Position numbers and translations under genes: made by a program
Source of the DNA: Arthrobacter gandavensis
GTDB lineage: Bacteria > Actinomycetota > Actinomycetes > Actinomycetales > Micrococcaceae
Length of the DNA: 64,000 nt
Direction: 5' to 3'
NCBI RefSeq assembly: GCF_009192735.1
Contig: NZ_VTFU01000003.1
Coordinates: forward strand, 1-64,000
The notes under the pieces: generated by a model
Told to the model about the DNA's origin: nothing
The model's input: the letters and a program-made list of their open reading frames with translations, nothing else
The model's database searches: none
In this document: piece after piece, positions 18,901 to 26,897 of the stretch
Position numbering within the stretch: position 1 is the first letter of the stretch
How the letters are laid out: every line of letters begins with the position of its first letter

Positions 18901-19888
18901 GGAAGGCCTCCGCAGGGCCGAGACGCCAACCTGCAGCAATCAGCGCTGACCGGACCTTGTTGACGGCAGCCCCGCCGCCGTCGGCCATATGCCGCCGGGA
19001 TATTCGAACCTCGGCCCAGCCCAGCGCCCGGATCCGTTCCTCGCGGCTGATGTCCCGTTCCACCTGACCGGGTTCGGAGTGGCCCGCGCCCTCATACTCC
19101 ACGGCCACCCTGTATTCGGGGTAGGAAAGGTCCGGCTGATGGTGCATATTGCCCGCAGTATCAGGAACCGGCGCATTCACCAGCGGTTCGGGCAGCCCTG
19201 CGTCCACCAGCGCCAGCCGAAGCAGCGTTTCCGGAGGCGAATCCGCTCCCATACGGCTCAGATCCAAGGCCAGCCTGGCCTTCCGGATCCCCCGTTTGCC
19301 GGTATGCCGGTCGATGACCTCCTGCAAAGACTCCTTGGTGGCATACGGCGCCGTTCTGTTTTCATACTCGGGACGGGGGATGCGGATCAAATGGTCGGCT
19401 ATGACTGTGAGATCCGGGACGGTCAGACGCTGGGCCAGGTCAAGCCATGTCCGTTCCCTCGATGTCAGCGACAGTCCGTCCACGACACAGATCTCCCCCG
19501 CGAACATTTGTCCGGTGTGGCCGCTGACTCCTCCACGCCGCTGCGGAGACATGCCGGTGAGCCTCGTAATGTGCAGCATGCCGTCGTCGGCGAAGCGCGG
19601 CATCGGAAACTCCCAGACTTCGGCCGCGGAGTAGTGGGATGCGACGGAATAGGGAGTCACCTGGGTGAATGCCCGGTAGCGGCGGTGCGGGGGCATGCTT
19701 TGCAGGTCGGCCAGGTCCTGGGAATCCACCCACCGGATGGACCGGCTCAGGCGGGTAATCCGAGCGTGCCGCAGCCGGCCGCGGGAAATGCCGGACGCAT
19801 CTGCCTCACTGACGGTGAAAGGGCCAGCAGTCAACCCCTGGGGCAACGGTTCAGGAATACGCATGCGAGAAGAATGGCCCTTTCGCAT
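18869..19888 (-). CDS. AbiEi-like HTH plus DUF559-type nuclease-fold protein
   Basis: The protein of about 340 residues is not annotated with certainty. The N-terminal part (FTVSEADASGISRGRLRHARI) resembles the winged-helix domain of AbiEi-type antitoxins. The C-terminal part reads PDLSYPEYRVAVEYEGAGH followed by an R-E-E-R-I helix and WAEVRISR, which fits the DUF559/Vsr-like PD-(D/E)xK fold: Asp in PDL, Glu in VEYEG. No partner toxin gene is adjacent. Both gene ends touch related palindromes. ATGs at 19888 and 19864 are both possible; a longer GTG-started frame to 19939 would begin inside palindrome B. Confidence 0.65.
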   Translation of the reverse strand: MRKGHSSRMRIPEPLPQGLTAGPFTVSEADASGISRGRLRHARITRLSRSIRWVDSQDLADLQSMPPHRRYRAFTQVTPYSVASHYSAAEVWEFPMPRFADDGMLHITRLTGMSPQRRGGVSGHTGQMFAGEICVVDGLSLTSRERTWLDLAQRLTVPDLTVIADHLIRIPRPEYENRTAPYATKESLQEVIDRHTGKRGIRKARLALDLSRMGADSPPETLLRLALVDAGLPEPLVNAPVPDTAGNMHHQPDLSYPEYRVAVEYEGAGHSEPGQVERDISREERIRALGWAEVRISRRHMADGGGAAVNKVRSALIAAGWRLGPAEAFRNGRQCGSQG

Positions 19889-19914
19889 TTCCTCTGCAGC
19901 GGCTATCCACACCC

Positions 19915-19980
19915 TCCCGCGAACTGGCAGAAAGTGCACGTTTCAGGGCTGGGAAGCGCACTTTCTGCCAGCTCGCGGGA
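19915..19980. repeat. Long palindrome B at the 5' end of the AbiEi/DUF559-like gene
   Basis: Arms 19915-19937 and 19958-19980 are 23 bases each, match at 22 positions and contain CTGGCAGAAAGTGC. The 20-base centre is itself partly self-complementary. Read on the minus strand, the element aligns over its whole length with palindrome A: both have TCCCGCGAG, TGGCAGA(A/C)AGTGCG and a CAGCCCTGA centre. It sits just upstream of the minus-strand gene and about 110 bases before the plus-strand GNAT gene. Confidence 0.85.
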
Positions 19981-20043
19981 ACAGGAGCTGGACCGTAGTG
20001 GGAAGGGGGGCGCGCGAAGAGGGGCACCGGATGTGAAAAGATG

Positions 20044-20071
20044 TTGCTCACGAAATAGCGGAAAATATGAA
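20044..20071 (+). promoter_or_regulatory. Possible sigma-70 promoter of the GNAT gene
   Basis: TTGCTC (20044-20049) and TATGAA (20066-20071) are separated by 16 bases and lie 22 bases before the GTG start. The stretch is AT-rich compared with its surroundings. The call rests on hexamer similarity only. Confidence 0.35.
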
Positions 20072-20092
20072 TCGGACAGGCACAATTAGCCA

Positions 20093-20722
20093 GTGACCTT
20101 GACCCCTGACCACACATCAGCGGCCGCGGAACCCCCAGTTCCGCACACCGCTTCCGCAAGTGCTTCCGCCAGCCTTTCAGTACCTCCCAGCTCTCCCGCA
20201 GCTGGTGCCGCAAGCCCTTCCACCGGGCTTTCCACCGAGCGGCTGCAGCTGACGCCCATCACCTCAGCCGAGCTGGACGCCCTGATCGTCCAGTCCCGAC
20301 TCCCCGACTGGGCTCCGGATTTTCCGCAGCCCACGGACCACGACGCCGCCCGGCAATTCTTCGAAGCGGGCCTGAACAGCGTGGAGAAGGCGCTGAGCAC
20401 CCGCCTCATCCGTGAACGCTCAACCGGCCAGGTGGTCGGGACCATCGGCTTCCTGCTGCTGCCGGAAGAGGGGGACGTTGAGGTCAGCTACAGCATCGTC
20501 CCGTCCCGGCGCAATCAGGGGTACGCCACCGAAGCGCTCACCACGCTGGCGCGGCATGCCCTGGACCAGGAGGCGGTTTCGCGGGTTATCGCCTACACCG
20601 AGCCGGAAAACGATGCATCGCAGACACTGTTGCTCACTGCCGGTTTCCTCCCCGTCGAGACTCCCGGGATGGGGCTGGGCTTTGTCCTTCAGGCAGCTGC
20701 GCTGCCCGAAGACAGCTTGTAG
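20093..20722 (+). CDS. GNAT family N-acetyltransferase
   Basis: The 209-residue protein has a disordered Ala/Ser/Pro-rich first 45 residues and then a RimJ-type GNAT domain: LSTERLQLTPITSAELDAL, VGTIGFLLLPEEGDVEVSYSI and the acetyl-CoA segment RRNQGYATEALTTLARHAL (Q/R-x-x-G-x-A). RVIAYTEPENDASQTLL is the following strand-helix unit. The start is a GTG, and no ATG occurs before the domain. Its end overlaps the convergent DUF1990 gene by 34 bases. The acetyl acceptor is unknown. Confidence 0.8.
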   Translation: MTLTPDHTSAAAEPPVPHTASASASASLSVPPSSPAAGAASPSTGLSTERLQLTPITSAELDALIVQSRLPDWAPDFPQPTDHDAARQFFEAGLNSVEKALSTRLIRERSTGQVVGTIGFLLLPEEGDVEVSYSIVPSRRNQGYATEALTTLARHALDQEAVSRVIAYTEPENDASQTLLLTAGFLPVETPGMGLGFVLQAAALPEDSL

Positions 20723-21267
20723 GCTGCTGCAACATACCTCCGGGTGATTAGCCCCTGCACGGCGCGGTTGGCGAAATCTCCGGCGGCTATCAGCCGGTTG
20801 GCGGGCCTGCTGTAGGCCGCCACCCGGAAAGCCAGCTTCCCCTCGCCGTCCAGCTCGGCATAGAACCCCTCCTCGCCCTGTTCCGGATGCCCTTTGAGGG
20901 TGCCGTAGCCAAATCCGGCCCGCTGCCCCGGGATGGGGACGCCGCCGTCGCCGGTTTCGGGTTCCTCTGCCCACAGCACCCGGCAGGGAGCGTAGTACCG
21001 CAACGGGCCCAGCCCCACTCCCGAGGACATCTCCACGCCCGCAGCGGCACGGGGTGTCGCCGCCGCGACCCGCAGCCCGGACAGCCGGTGCAGGTCCCAG
21101 TCCAGGATGCCGTTGGCCAGACGGAGGAATGCCGCCGCCGGATCCGGAACGTTCAGCCTTTCCCGCCGCAGCACCAGCCGGTACCCCTCAGGCCAGCGGT
21201 GGGTGAGCGGCTGGGGGTAGGGCCGGCGGGTGTAGCCGGAGTCCGGATAACTCAGGTCCCGGCTCAT
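20689..21267 (-). CDS. DUF1990 family protein
   Basis: The 192-residue protein matches the DUF1990 family: YRLVLRRERLNVPDPAAAFLRLANGILDWDLHRLSG at the start, a GVGLGPLRYYAPCRVLW core, GFGYGTLKGHPEQGEEGF and a C-terminal ITRRYV. The function is not established. A relation to the SRPBCC fold has been suggested for similar proteins. Its ATG overlaps the stop of the upstream MmcQ-like gene by four bases (ATGA), so the two are co-translated. Confidence 0.8.
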   Translation of the reverse strand: MSRDLSYPDSGYTRRPYPQPLTHRWPEGYRLVLRRERLNVPDPAAAFLRLANGILDWDLHRLSGLRVAAATPRAAAGVEMSSGVGLGPLRYYAPCRVLWAEEPETGDGGVPIPGQRAGFGYGTLKGHPEQGEEGFYAELDGEGKLAFRVAAYSRPANRLIAAGDFANRAVQGLITRRYVAAAYKLSSGSAAA

Positions 21268-21650
21268 CCGCCGGCCAGCCCTTTCCACTTCAGCGATTCC
21301 CGGTCCCGCCGCGGCAGGGAGGCCACCACCAGATCATAGGAGTCCTCCACGAGGTCCCGCACCAGATCAGCGGCCAGCCCGTCGTCGAGCCGGACCGAGT
21401 TCCAGTGCTTCTTGTTCATGTGCCAGGCCCCGTTGATTTGGGGATGGGCGGCGCGCAGCTGCAGCGCCAGCTCCGGTTCACACTTGAGGCTGATGCTCAG
21501 CGGTGACCCGCCCAGCCAGCTCAGGGCAAACATTTTCGCTTTTCCGCCCGCGGCCTGCACCTTGAACACTGATGCGTCCGGCCCAAACGGAAAGTCCTCG
21601 TAGGCACCCGGGAACTGGAGGCATAGCCGCCTTACCTCTGCCTCATCCAT
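21264..21650 (-). CDS. MmcQ/YjbR family protein
   Basis: The 128-residue protein belongs to the MmcQ/YjbR family, whose fold resembles a double-wing DNA-binding CyaY-like domain. It has the typical elements: LCLQFPGAYEDFPFG, VFKVQAAGGKAKMFAL, ISLKCEPELALQLR and a HMNKKHWNSVRLDDGL block. Its biochemical role is unknown. It leads a two-gene unit with the DUF1990 gene downstream. Confidence 0.85.
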   Translation of the reverse strand: MDEAEVRRLCLQFPGAYEDFPFGPDASVFKVQAAGGKAKMFALSWLGGSPLSISLKCEPELALQLRAAHPQINGAWHMNKKHWNSVRLDDGLAADLVRDLVEDSYDLVVASLPRRDRESLKWKGLAGG

Positions 21651-21750
21651 CTTTCGAGCCTAGTCCGCCGCAGCACGATGGCGCCACAGATGACAGGATG
21701 GGAACACCGGCATCTCAACCCGGCGCACACCCCGAGTGGGCGCCCGAATC

Positions 21751-22590
21751 ATGGAGGACACTTTGGCCCGCACAGGACACGGGGACCGGCTGGCATCGGC
21801 CGCGGCGAAAGCTGCCGATTCCAAGAGCTTTGAACGCGCTGCCCGCGTCGGTTATGCCGCGAGCGGGCTGCTGCATCTGCTCATCGGCGTCATTGCACTG
21901 CAGATCGCGTCCGGCGGCAGCGGCGACGCTGATTCCTCCGGCGCCGTGGCGGCATTGGCCGGACAGCCGGGCGGATTGGTCCTGCTCTGGGTCTGCTTCC
22001 TGGGCTGCCTCACCCTTGCACTCTTTCAACTGTCCCGGATTTGGCTGGCGGGCGGAGGAATGAAGGGCAAGGACCTGTGGAAGATGCGCGGGTCCGCGGC
22101 CGGCCAGGCCATCACCTACGGTGCCATCGGCGTCACCTTTGGTTCGTTTGCCCTGGGCGGCGGATCGGACAGCGGTGAAAGCTCCACCAGCTGGAGCGCC
22201 CGGCTCATGGCACAGCCCGCCGGAGCGCTGCTGCTGGGCCTCGTGGGCCTGGGGATCGTCGTCGTTGGCGGTTACTTCATCTTCAAGGGCGCCAGCCGCC
22301 GCTACCGCAATGACCTTCGCGCCGTTCCGCCGGGCGCCTGGGACCGCGCGGTCACCGTCACCGGCGTACTGGGATTCATCGCCAAGGGCATTTCCCTGGC
22401 CATCCTTGGCATCCTGGTGATGGTTGCGGCGGCCACGGCAGATCCGGAACGTTCCAGCGGCCTCGACGGCGCCCTGCATGCCCTGCGCGAACAGCCCTTT
22501 GGCTGGCTGGCACTGGGGTCCGTGGGTGCCGGGCTCATTTGCTACGGGCTTTACACCGGGATCCTGCGGGCACGGTTCGCCAAACTGTAG
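21751..22590 (+). CDS. DUF1206 membrane protein
   Basis: The 279-residue protein has six predicted membrane helices arranged as three internal two-helix repeats, each starting with an amphipathic segment ending in a Gly-rich turn (ARVGYAASGLLHLLIGVIAL, GQAITYGAIGVTFGSFAL, VTGVLGFIAKGISLAILGIL). This is the DUF1206 pattern. The function is unknown. The ATG at 21751 is used; a GTG at 21736 is also in frame. It converges with the CoA-binding gene, seven bases away. Confidence 0.85.
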   Translation: MEDTLARTGHGDRLASAAAKAADSKSFERAARVGYAASGLLHLLIGVIALQIASGGSGDADSSGAVAALAGQPGGLVLLWVCFLGCLTLALFQLSRIWLAGGGMKGKDLWKMRGSAAGQAITYGAIGVTFGSFALGGGSDSGESSTSWSARLMAQPAGALLLGLVGLGIVVVGGYFIFKGASRRYRNDLRAVPPGAWDRAVTVTGVLGFIAKGISLAILGILVMVAAATADPERSSGLDGALHALREQPFGWLALGSVGAGLICYGLYTGILRARFAKL

Positions 22591-22596
22591 GAGGGC

Positions 22597-23025
22597 TCAG
22601 AGCCCGTAGTGCGGAGCCTCAATAACGGGGCACGTGTTCATGACCACGTCCAGGCCGGCATCAGCGGCACGGCGGGCGGCCGCTTCGTCGATCACGCCCA
22701 GCTGCAGCCACACCGCTTTGGCGCCGACGGCGATGGCCTGGTCTACGATGTCACCGACCCTGGTCGAGTTCACGAAACAGTCGACGACGTCGATGGGACC
22801 CGGAATGTCGCCGAGCCGCTTGTAGCCCTGGTTGCCGTGGACGTCGTCGCCCTTGAGGCTGACCGGAATGATCTCCATGCCCAGGTGGTCCTGAACGTAC
22901 TTGGATACCCCCAGGGCCGTGCGACGGGGATTGTTGGACAGCCCGACGACGGCCCACCGGCCCTTCTGCCGGAGCAGCCGCTCGACTACCGCCGGATCAT
23001 TTACGTGTGCACCGTCAACTGCCAT
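22597..23025 (-). CDS. CoA-binding domain protein (YccU-like)
   Basis: The 142-residue protein is a single Rossmann-type CoA-binding domain: WAVVGLSNNPRRTALGVSKY (nucleotide-binding loop), EIIPVSLKG, VVDCFVNSTRVGDIVDQAI and AKAVWLQLGVIDEAAAR, ending with the conserved MNTCPVIE. The start ATG follows AAAGGAC. The role is unknown; YccU-like proteins have been seen bound to CoA or pterin-like ligands. A second member lies at 39068. Confidence 0.85.
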   Translation of the reverse strand: MAVDGAHVNDPAVVERLLRQKGRWAVVGLSNNPRRTALGVSKYVQDHLGMEIIPVSLKGDDVHGNQGYKRLGDIPGPIDVVDCFVNSTRVGDIVDQAIAVGAKAVWLQLGVIDEAAARRAADAGLDVVMNTCPVIEAPHYGL

Positions 23026-23066
23026 GTGCCGTCCTTTGTGGGAGCCGTGATGGGGCTCCAGCATAC

Positions 23067-23110
23067 GCCGGGGCTGCGGACACCTGCGAGGAGGTGTCCA
23101 CAGCCCCGGC
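23067..23110 (-). terminator. Strong hairpin after the adhesin gene
   Basis: Two 19-base arms (23067-23085 and 23092-23110) match at 18 positions around a 6-base loop. They are GC-rich, with GCCGGGGCTG at the base. The hairpin starts 20 bases behind the adhesin stop and lies upstream of the CoA-binding gene on the same strand, so it most likely ends the adhesin transcript. There is no T tail, as is common in high-GC actinobacteria. Confidence 0.65.
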
Positions 23111-23129
23111 AGCAATGCGGGGAAACCGG

Positions 23130-26100
23130 CTACAGATCCTCGCCGGATCCGCGGCGCCGCTTAGCCGCCAGGAGCAGCAACGCTCCAAGCCCCAGGGCTC
23201 CGGCTCCCGCCGACATCACCAGAACCGTGCCGTCGCTGCCCGTCTTGGGGAGCTTCCCCTGCTTTCCGGGCTTCTCCGGCTTTTCCGGAGCGGGTGTCGG
23301 AGCCGGCGTCGGAGCTGGTGTCGGCGTCGGCGTGGGGGTCGGAGTCGGCTCCACCACTGTGTAGGCGTTGGTTACCGTGAGGCTGGCTGAGCCGCCGGCC
23401 GCCACTGCAACCGGATCAGGCAGGGTGGTCTGCACTGTCACGGTTTCGCTGCCGCCGTTTGCCGGCTCCGTCACCACGCACTCCGATCCTGCCTGCACGC
23501 CGGGGATTTCCTGGCTGTAGCTGCCGGTGAATCCGGCCGGAACCGTGATCTCGGCTTCCACCGTCAGGTCCTCTCCGATGACGCACCGGAGCAGGAGCCT
23601 GACCTCACCCTGTTCTCCGGCGGCGCCTCCGGTAATCGTCTTGGTAACGGTGACGACTCCGGGATTGAAGCCGTAGGTGTTCGTGACCGTTCCCTCCACC
23701 GAGCCGCCGCCCACGATCGTCAGGATGCCCGGAAGATCCGTGGTGACCCCGACTTCCGCAGTGGAACCGGTAACCGGCTCCGTCACGGTGCATTCGGCTC
23801 CGGTGGGGACCGTGTCGAAAGTCCAGACGCTGGGATCCGTGGTCCCGGCGGAAACCGTGACTGTTTCGTTCAGGACTTCAACATCACCGGAGAGGCACAC
23901 GACGTTCAGCTGAATCTCGCCCTGCTCCCCGGCCGCTTCACCGGCCACCACCTTGTTCAGCACCAGAGAACCGGCGATGAAGGTGTAGGTGTTGGCCACC
24001 ACGGCTTCCGCACCGTCGCCGGCCGGAATTGTGACCGGGTCCGGCAGATCGGTCTGCACGCCCACGGTTTCAGTGGCGCCGGTGACCGGTTCAGTCACCG
24101 TGCACTCGGCTCCGGCGGGCAGGTCCTCAAAGGCCGTTTCAAAGGTCTCTGTTTCGCCGCCCGGAATGTTGACAGTTTCATCCAGCACGGTGTCGCCGTC
24201 GTCAATGCAGACGACAAGCAACTGGACGTCTCCCTGCGAACCTGCGGCCTCACCGGCAAAGGTCTTACGCACTGCCAGCGTGCCCGGGTTGAAGGAATAC
24301 GTGTTGGTCACCTGCGCCTCGACCACGTCCCCTGCCGGAATGGTCACCGGATCCGGGGTCACGGTGACCACCGAAATGGCTCCCGTGGTGCCGGCGCCGG
24401 TTTCCGTCACGGTGCACTCGGTTCCGGCCGGAATGTTGCGGAACTGGGCGTCTCCCGTGCCCGTAACGCCGGGCTGGATGTTCCAGGTTTCCAGCAGGAC
24501 CGATCCGTCCGGACCGCAGCTGACAACGATGGTGATCGCTTCCTGATAGCCCGCTGCCTCGCCGTCGATCGTCTTGACCACCCGCAGGACGCCCGGTTTG
24601 AGGGTGTAGGTGTTGGTCACCGTGGCGGTGGCCGCGCCGCCGGCCGGTACGGCCACCGTATCCGGCAATGCAACTTCGACGGCGACAGTCGCAGTTTCAC
24701 CGGTCTCCGGTTCGGTCACATCGCACTCGGCGTTGGCCGGAACGCCGGTAAACGTCTGCGAGGTTCCGGCGGCTGATCCGGCAGGCAGTGAAACGGTCTC
24801 GCTCAGAACAGTGGTTTCGCCGCTGGTGCAGGTTACCTGCAGGGTCACCGCGCCCTGCTGTCCTGCCGCAGGCCCGGCCAGCGCCTTGGTCACGGTCAGC
24901 GAGCCGGGGTTGAGGGTGTAGGTGTCGGTCACCGTGATTTCAGCGCCGCCGCCGGCCGGGATCACCACATCTCCGGTGCTTTCCGTGGTGACGCCTACGG
25001 CCGTGGTGGCTCCGGTGGACGTCTCCACCACGGTGCAGGTGGCTCCCGCGGGGACACCTGAGTATTCGTTGCGGATGGTGTCGGTGGACCCCGCGGGAAT
25101 GGTGATGGTTTGGCTGAACACGGGGGCACCGGCGTTGGTGCAGGTCAGGGACAGCACCACGTCGCCCTGCTGTCCGGCGGCGGCACCGGCGATGACCTTG
25201 TTGACGGCGATGACACCGGGGTTGTAGGTGTAGTCATTGCTGACCGTGCTGGTCACACTGTCGGCGGCCGGGATCGTGACATCGGCTGGCAGTGTTGGGG
25301 TGGCGGTCACTTCGGTGGTGCTGCCGGTGGTGGGTTCAGTGACGGTGCAGACCGTTCCGGCGGGCACACCGGCGAATTCCGTGGTGAAAGGTTCGGTTTC
25401 CCCGGCAGGAATGGTCACCGTGGTGTTCAGCGCCGTGCCACAGGTGACCTGCAGGACAACCACACCGTGGTTGCCGGCAGCTTCACCGGTGAAGAGCTTC
25501 TGCACTACGAGAGTGCCCGGCGCAAACGTGTAGGTGTCGGTCACGGTGGCTTCCACCGGCGTTCCGGCCTCGATAACCACGGGCTGCGGCAGCGCCGTAC
25601 TGACGAGAACGGTGTCGGTGGCCCCGCTGACGGGTTCCGTGACCGTGCAGGTGGACCCTGCCGGAATACCGGTGAAGGTTTGGGACGCCCCGGTGGTGCT
25701 GCCTGCATCCACCGCGAGCGTGAACTGATACCCCGGCCCGCAGTCGACGGCGATGCTGATGGCGCCCTGGCTGCCGGCGGCCTCGCCGAGGATGGTCTTA
25801 GTGACGGTCAGGGAACCAACCGCGAAGAATTCGGCTGTGGCGGTGGCCGTACTTGATAGGTCTCGCGTACTGGCGAGGATCAGTTTCTGGGCTGATGTTA
25901 AGTCTGGATTTGTTTGGTCATATAAATAGACGTTCCCAGAGGGAACGGTGACCACCCCACGCGCTGTGATCGTCGCAGGCGCTGTCTCGCCGGTATCGCT
26001 GCGGACCCAAAACTGGGTGCCGGACGCTACCGGATTATCCAGCGGCTGGGTTCCCGCGGGGTCGGTGTACAGGCTGTACCTGCGGGGAACGCTGAGGGTT

Positions 26101-26765
26101 ACCGTTGCGCCGTCTTCTGCGGAAACAGTGTAGGGACCGGTGACTCCGTTAATGGGGCCCGTTGCCGTGGCGGGGGTGATGCTGATGTCCGGTTCTGCCG
26201 GTTGTGGAAGCGGGCCGGCGGCGATCGTGGCGTTCACGATGGCCTGGACGGCCGGATAGAGCTGATTCCGAGGATTCACCACGTAGCCGTCACTGAAGAA
26301 CCAGATGGCTGCTTGGACGGCGGCCGCCCGCTGATTGTTGTTCAGCCCCGCCGGCTGGTTGGGGACGGTGGGAAAGTATGAGTTGAGGATCCGCTCAACG
26401 TAGCCAATGTTGGGCACCGTCGCTTCATCCCAGGTACCGTTCTGGTAGCCGACGCCGACACGGGTTTCAGTCCGGATATCGATGCAGTACGTCGGGGCTG
26501 TTGTTTCGCCGTTCACGTCCTCGGCAATGATGACGCCCGCAAAGCTTGGGTTATCGGTCTCGTAGCCTTCCGGGATGGTGGTCGGGTAGGTCGTGACCGG
26601 CCAGGATGTCCCCACCGGCGGCAGTGCACCCGTCAGCGCCTGTCCCTCCCCCAAGCGGCTAATGACAATGTCCGTGTTCGGGCCAAAGGGCCCGTTGGCC
26701 GTCGGAGTCCCCCGCACATAATCGAGTCTGGCCGACGCCGGAGCAGCGAGCGGGGCAGGCAACAA
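23130..26765 (-). CDS. LPXTG surface adhesin with thioester domain and eight DUF5979 repeats
   Basis: This cell-wall protein has 1211 residues counted from a TTG. An N-terminal thioester domain (about 15-190) has the two expected residues: Cys94 in PTYCID and Gln151 in AVQAAIWFF, which can form an internal Cys-Gln bond that reacts with host or surface amines. About residues 318-1150 are eight DUF5979 repeats of about 105 residues, each with K-x-(I/L/V)-x-G-x-A-A-G and a CTVTEP-like motif. A Pro/Thr stalk, the sortase signal LPKTG, a membrane helix and a basic tail end the protein. The frame lacks a complete signal peptide; see the entry at 26766-26880. Confidence 0.85.
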   Translation of the reverse strand: MLPAPLAAPASARLDYVRGTPTANGPFGPNTDIVISRLGEGQALTGALPPVGTSWPVTTYPTTIPEGYETDNPSFAGVIIAEDVNGETTAPTYCIDIRTETRVGVGYQNGTWDEATVPNIGYVERILNSYFPTVPNQPAGLNNNQRAAAVQAAIWFFSDGYVVNPRNQLYPAVQAIVNATIAAGPLPQPAEPDISITPATATGPINGVTGPYTVSAEDGATVTLSVPRRYSLYTDPAGTQPLDNPVASGTQFWVRSDTGETAPATITARGVVTVPSGNVYLYDQTNPDLTSAQKLILASTRDLSSTATATAEFFAVGSLTVTKTILGEAAGSQGAISIAVDCGPGYQFTLAVDAGSTTGASQTFTGIPAGSTCTVTEPVSGATDTVLVSTALPQPVVIEAGTPVEATVTDTYTFAPGTLVVQKLFTGEAAGNHGVVVLQVTCGTALNTTVTIPAGETEPFTTEFAGVPAGTVCTVTEPTTGSTTEVTATPTLPADVTIPAADSVTSTVSNDYTYNPGVIAVNKVIAGAAAGQQGDVVLSLTCTNAGAPVFSQTITIPAGSTDTIRNEYSGVPAGATCTVVETSTGATTAVGVTTESTGDVVIPAGGGAEITVTDTYTLNPGSLTVTKALAGPAAGQQGAVTLQVTCTSGETTVLSETVSLPAGSAAGTSQTFTGVPANAECDVTEPETGETATVAVEVALPDTVAVPAGGAATATVTNTYTLKPGVLRVVKTIDGEAAGYQEAITIVVSCGPDGSVLLETWNIQPGVTGTGDAQFRNIPAGTECTVTETGAGTTGAISVVTVTPDPVTIPAGDVVEAQVTNTYSFNPGTLAVRKTFAGEAAGSQGDVQLLVVCIDDGDTVLDETVNIPGGETETFETAFEDLPAGAECTVTEPVTGATETVGVQTDLPDPVTIPAGDGAEAVVANTYTFIAGSLVLNKVVAGEAAGEQGEIQLNVVCLSGDVEVLNETVTVSAGTTDPSVWTFDTVPTGAECTVTEPVTGSTAEVGVTTDLPGILTIVGGGSVEGTVTNTYGFNPGVVTVTKTITGGAAGEQGEVRLLLRCVIGEDLTVEAEITVPAGFTGSYSQEIPGVQAGSECVVTEPANGGSETVTVQTTLPDPVAVAAGGSASLTVTNAYTVVEPTPTPTPTPTPAPTPAPTPAPEKPEKPGKQGKLPKTGSDGTVLVMSAGAGALGLGALLLLAAKRRRGSGEDL

Positions 26766-26880
26766 CAGCGTTCCGGAGCGGCAAGCAATATTGGCCGCTC
26801 CACCCCCAAAGTTTTTTTAGAACTCGATCCATCCGGGAGGAAAACCCGGGAAAGGCAACTTGACTCCGACGCAGCGCCAT
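26766..26880 (-). pseudogene. Out-of-frame signal-peptide region of the adhesin gene
   Basis: An ATG at 26880 follows the good ribosome binding site TAAGGAC and opens a frame with a basic N-region (RRSQ, then MDRVLKKLWGW). This frame does not join the adhesin frame; it is off by one base. The adhesin frame itself meets a TAA at the A7 tract (26813-26819) and has only TTG or CTG codons after it, although it encodes a fitting signal end, LLLPAPLAAPASA. Loss of one base in the A7 or the G5 tract (26804-26808) would join the two into one protein. Confidence 0.6.
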
Positions 26881-26897
26881 AGTCCTTACTCAAGAGC

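Noticed and set aside
23400-25750. Long periodic DNA repeats resembling a repeat array
   Set aside because: They are about 315 bases each, diverged, and encode the eight DUF5979 domains of the adhesin.
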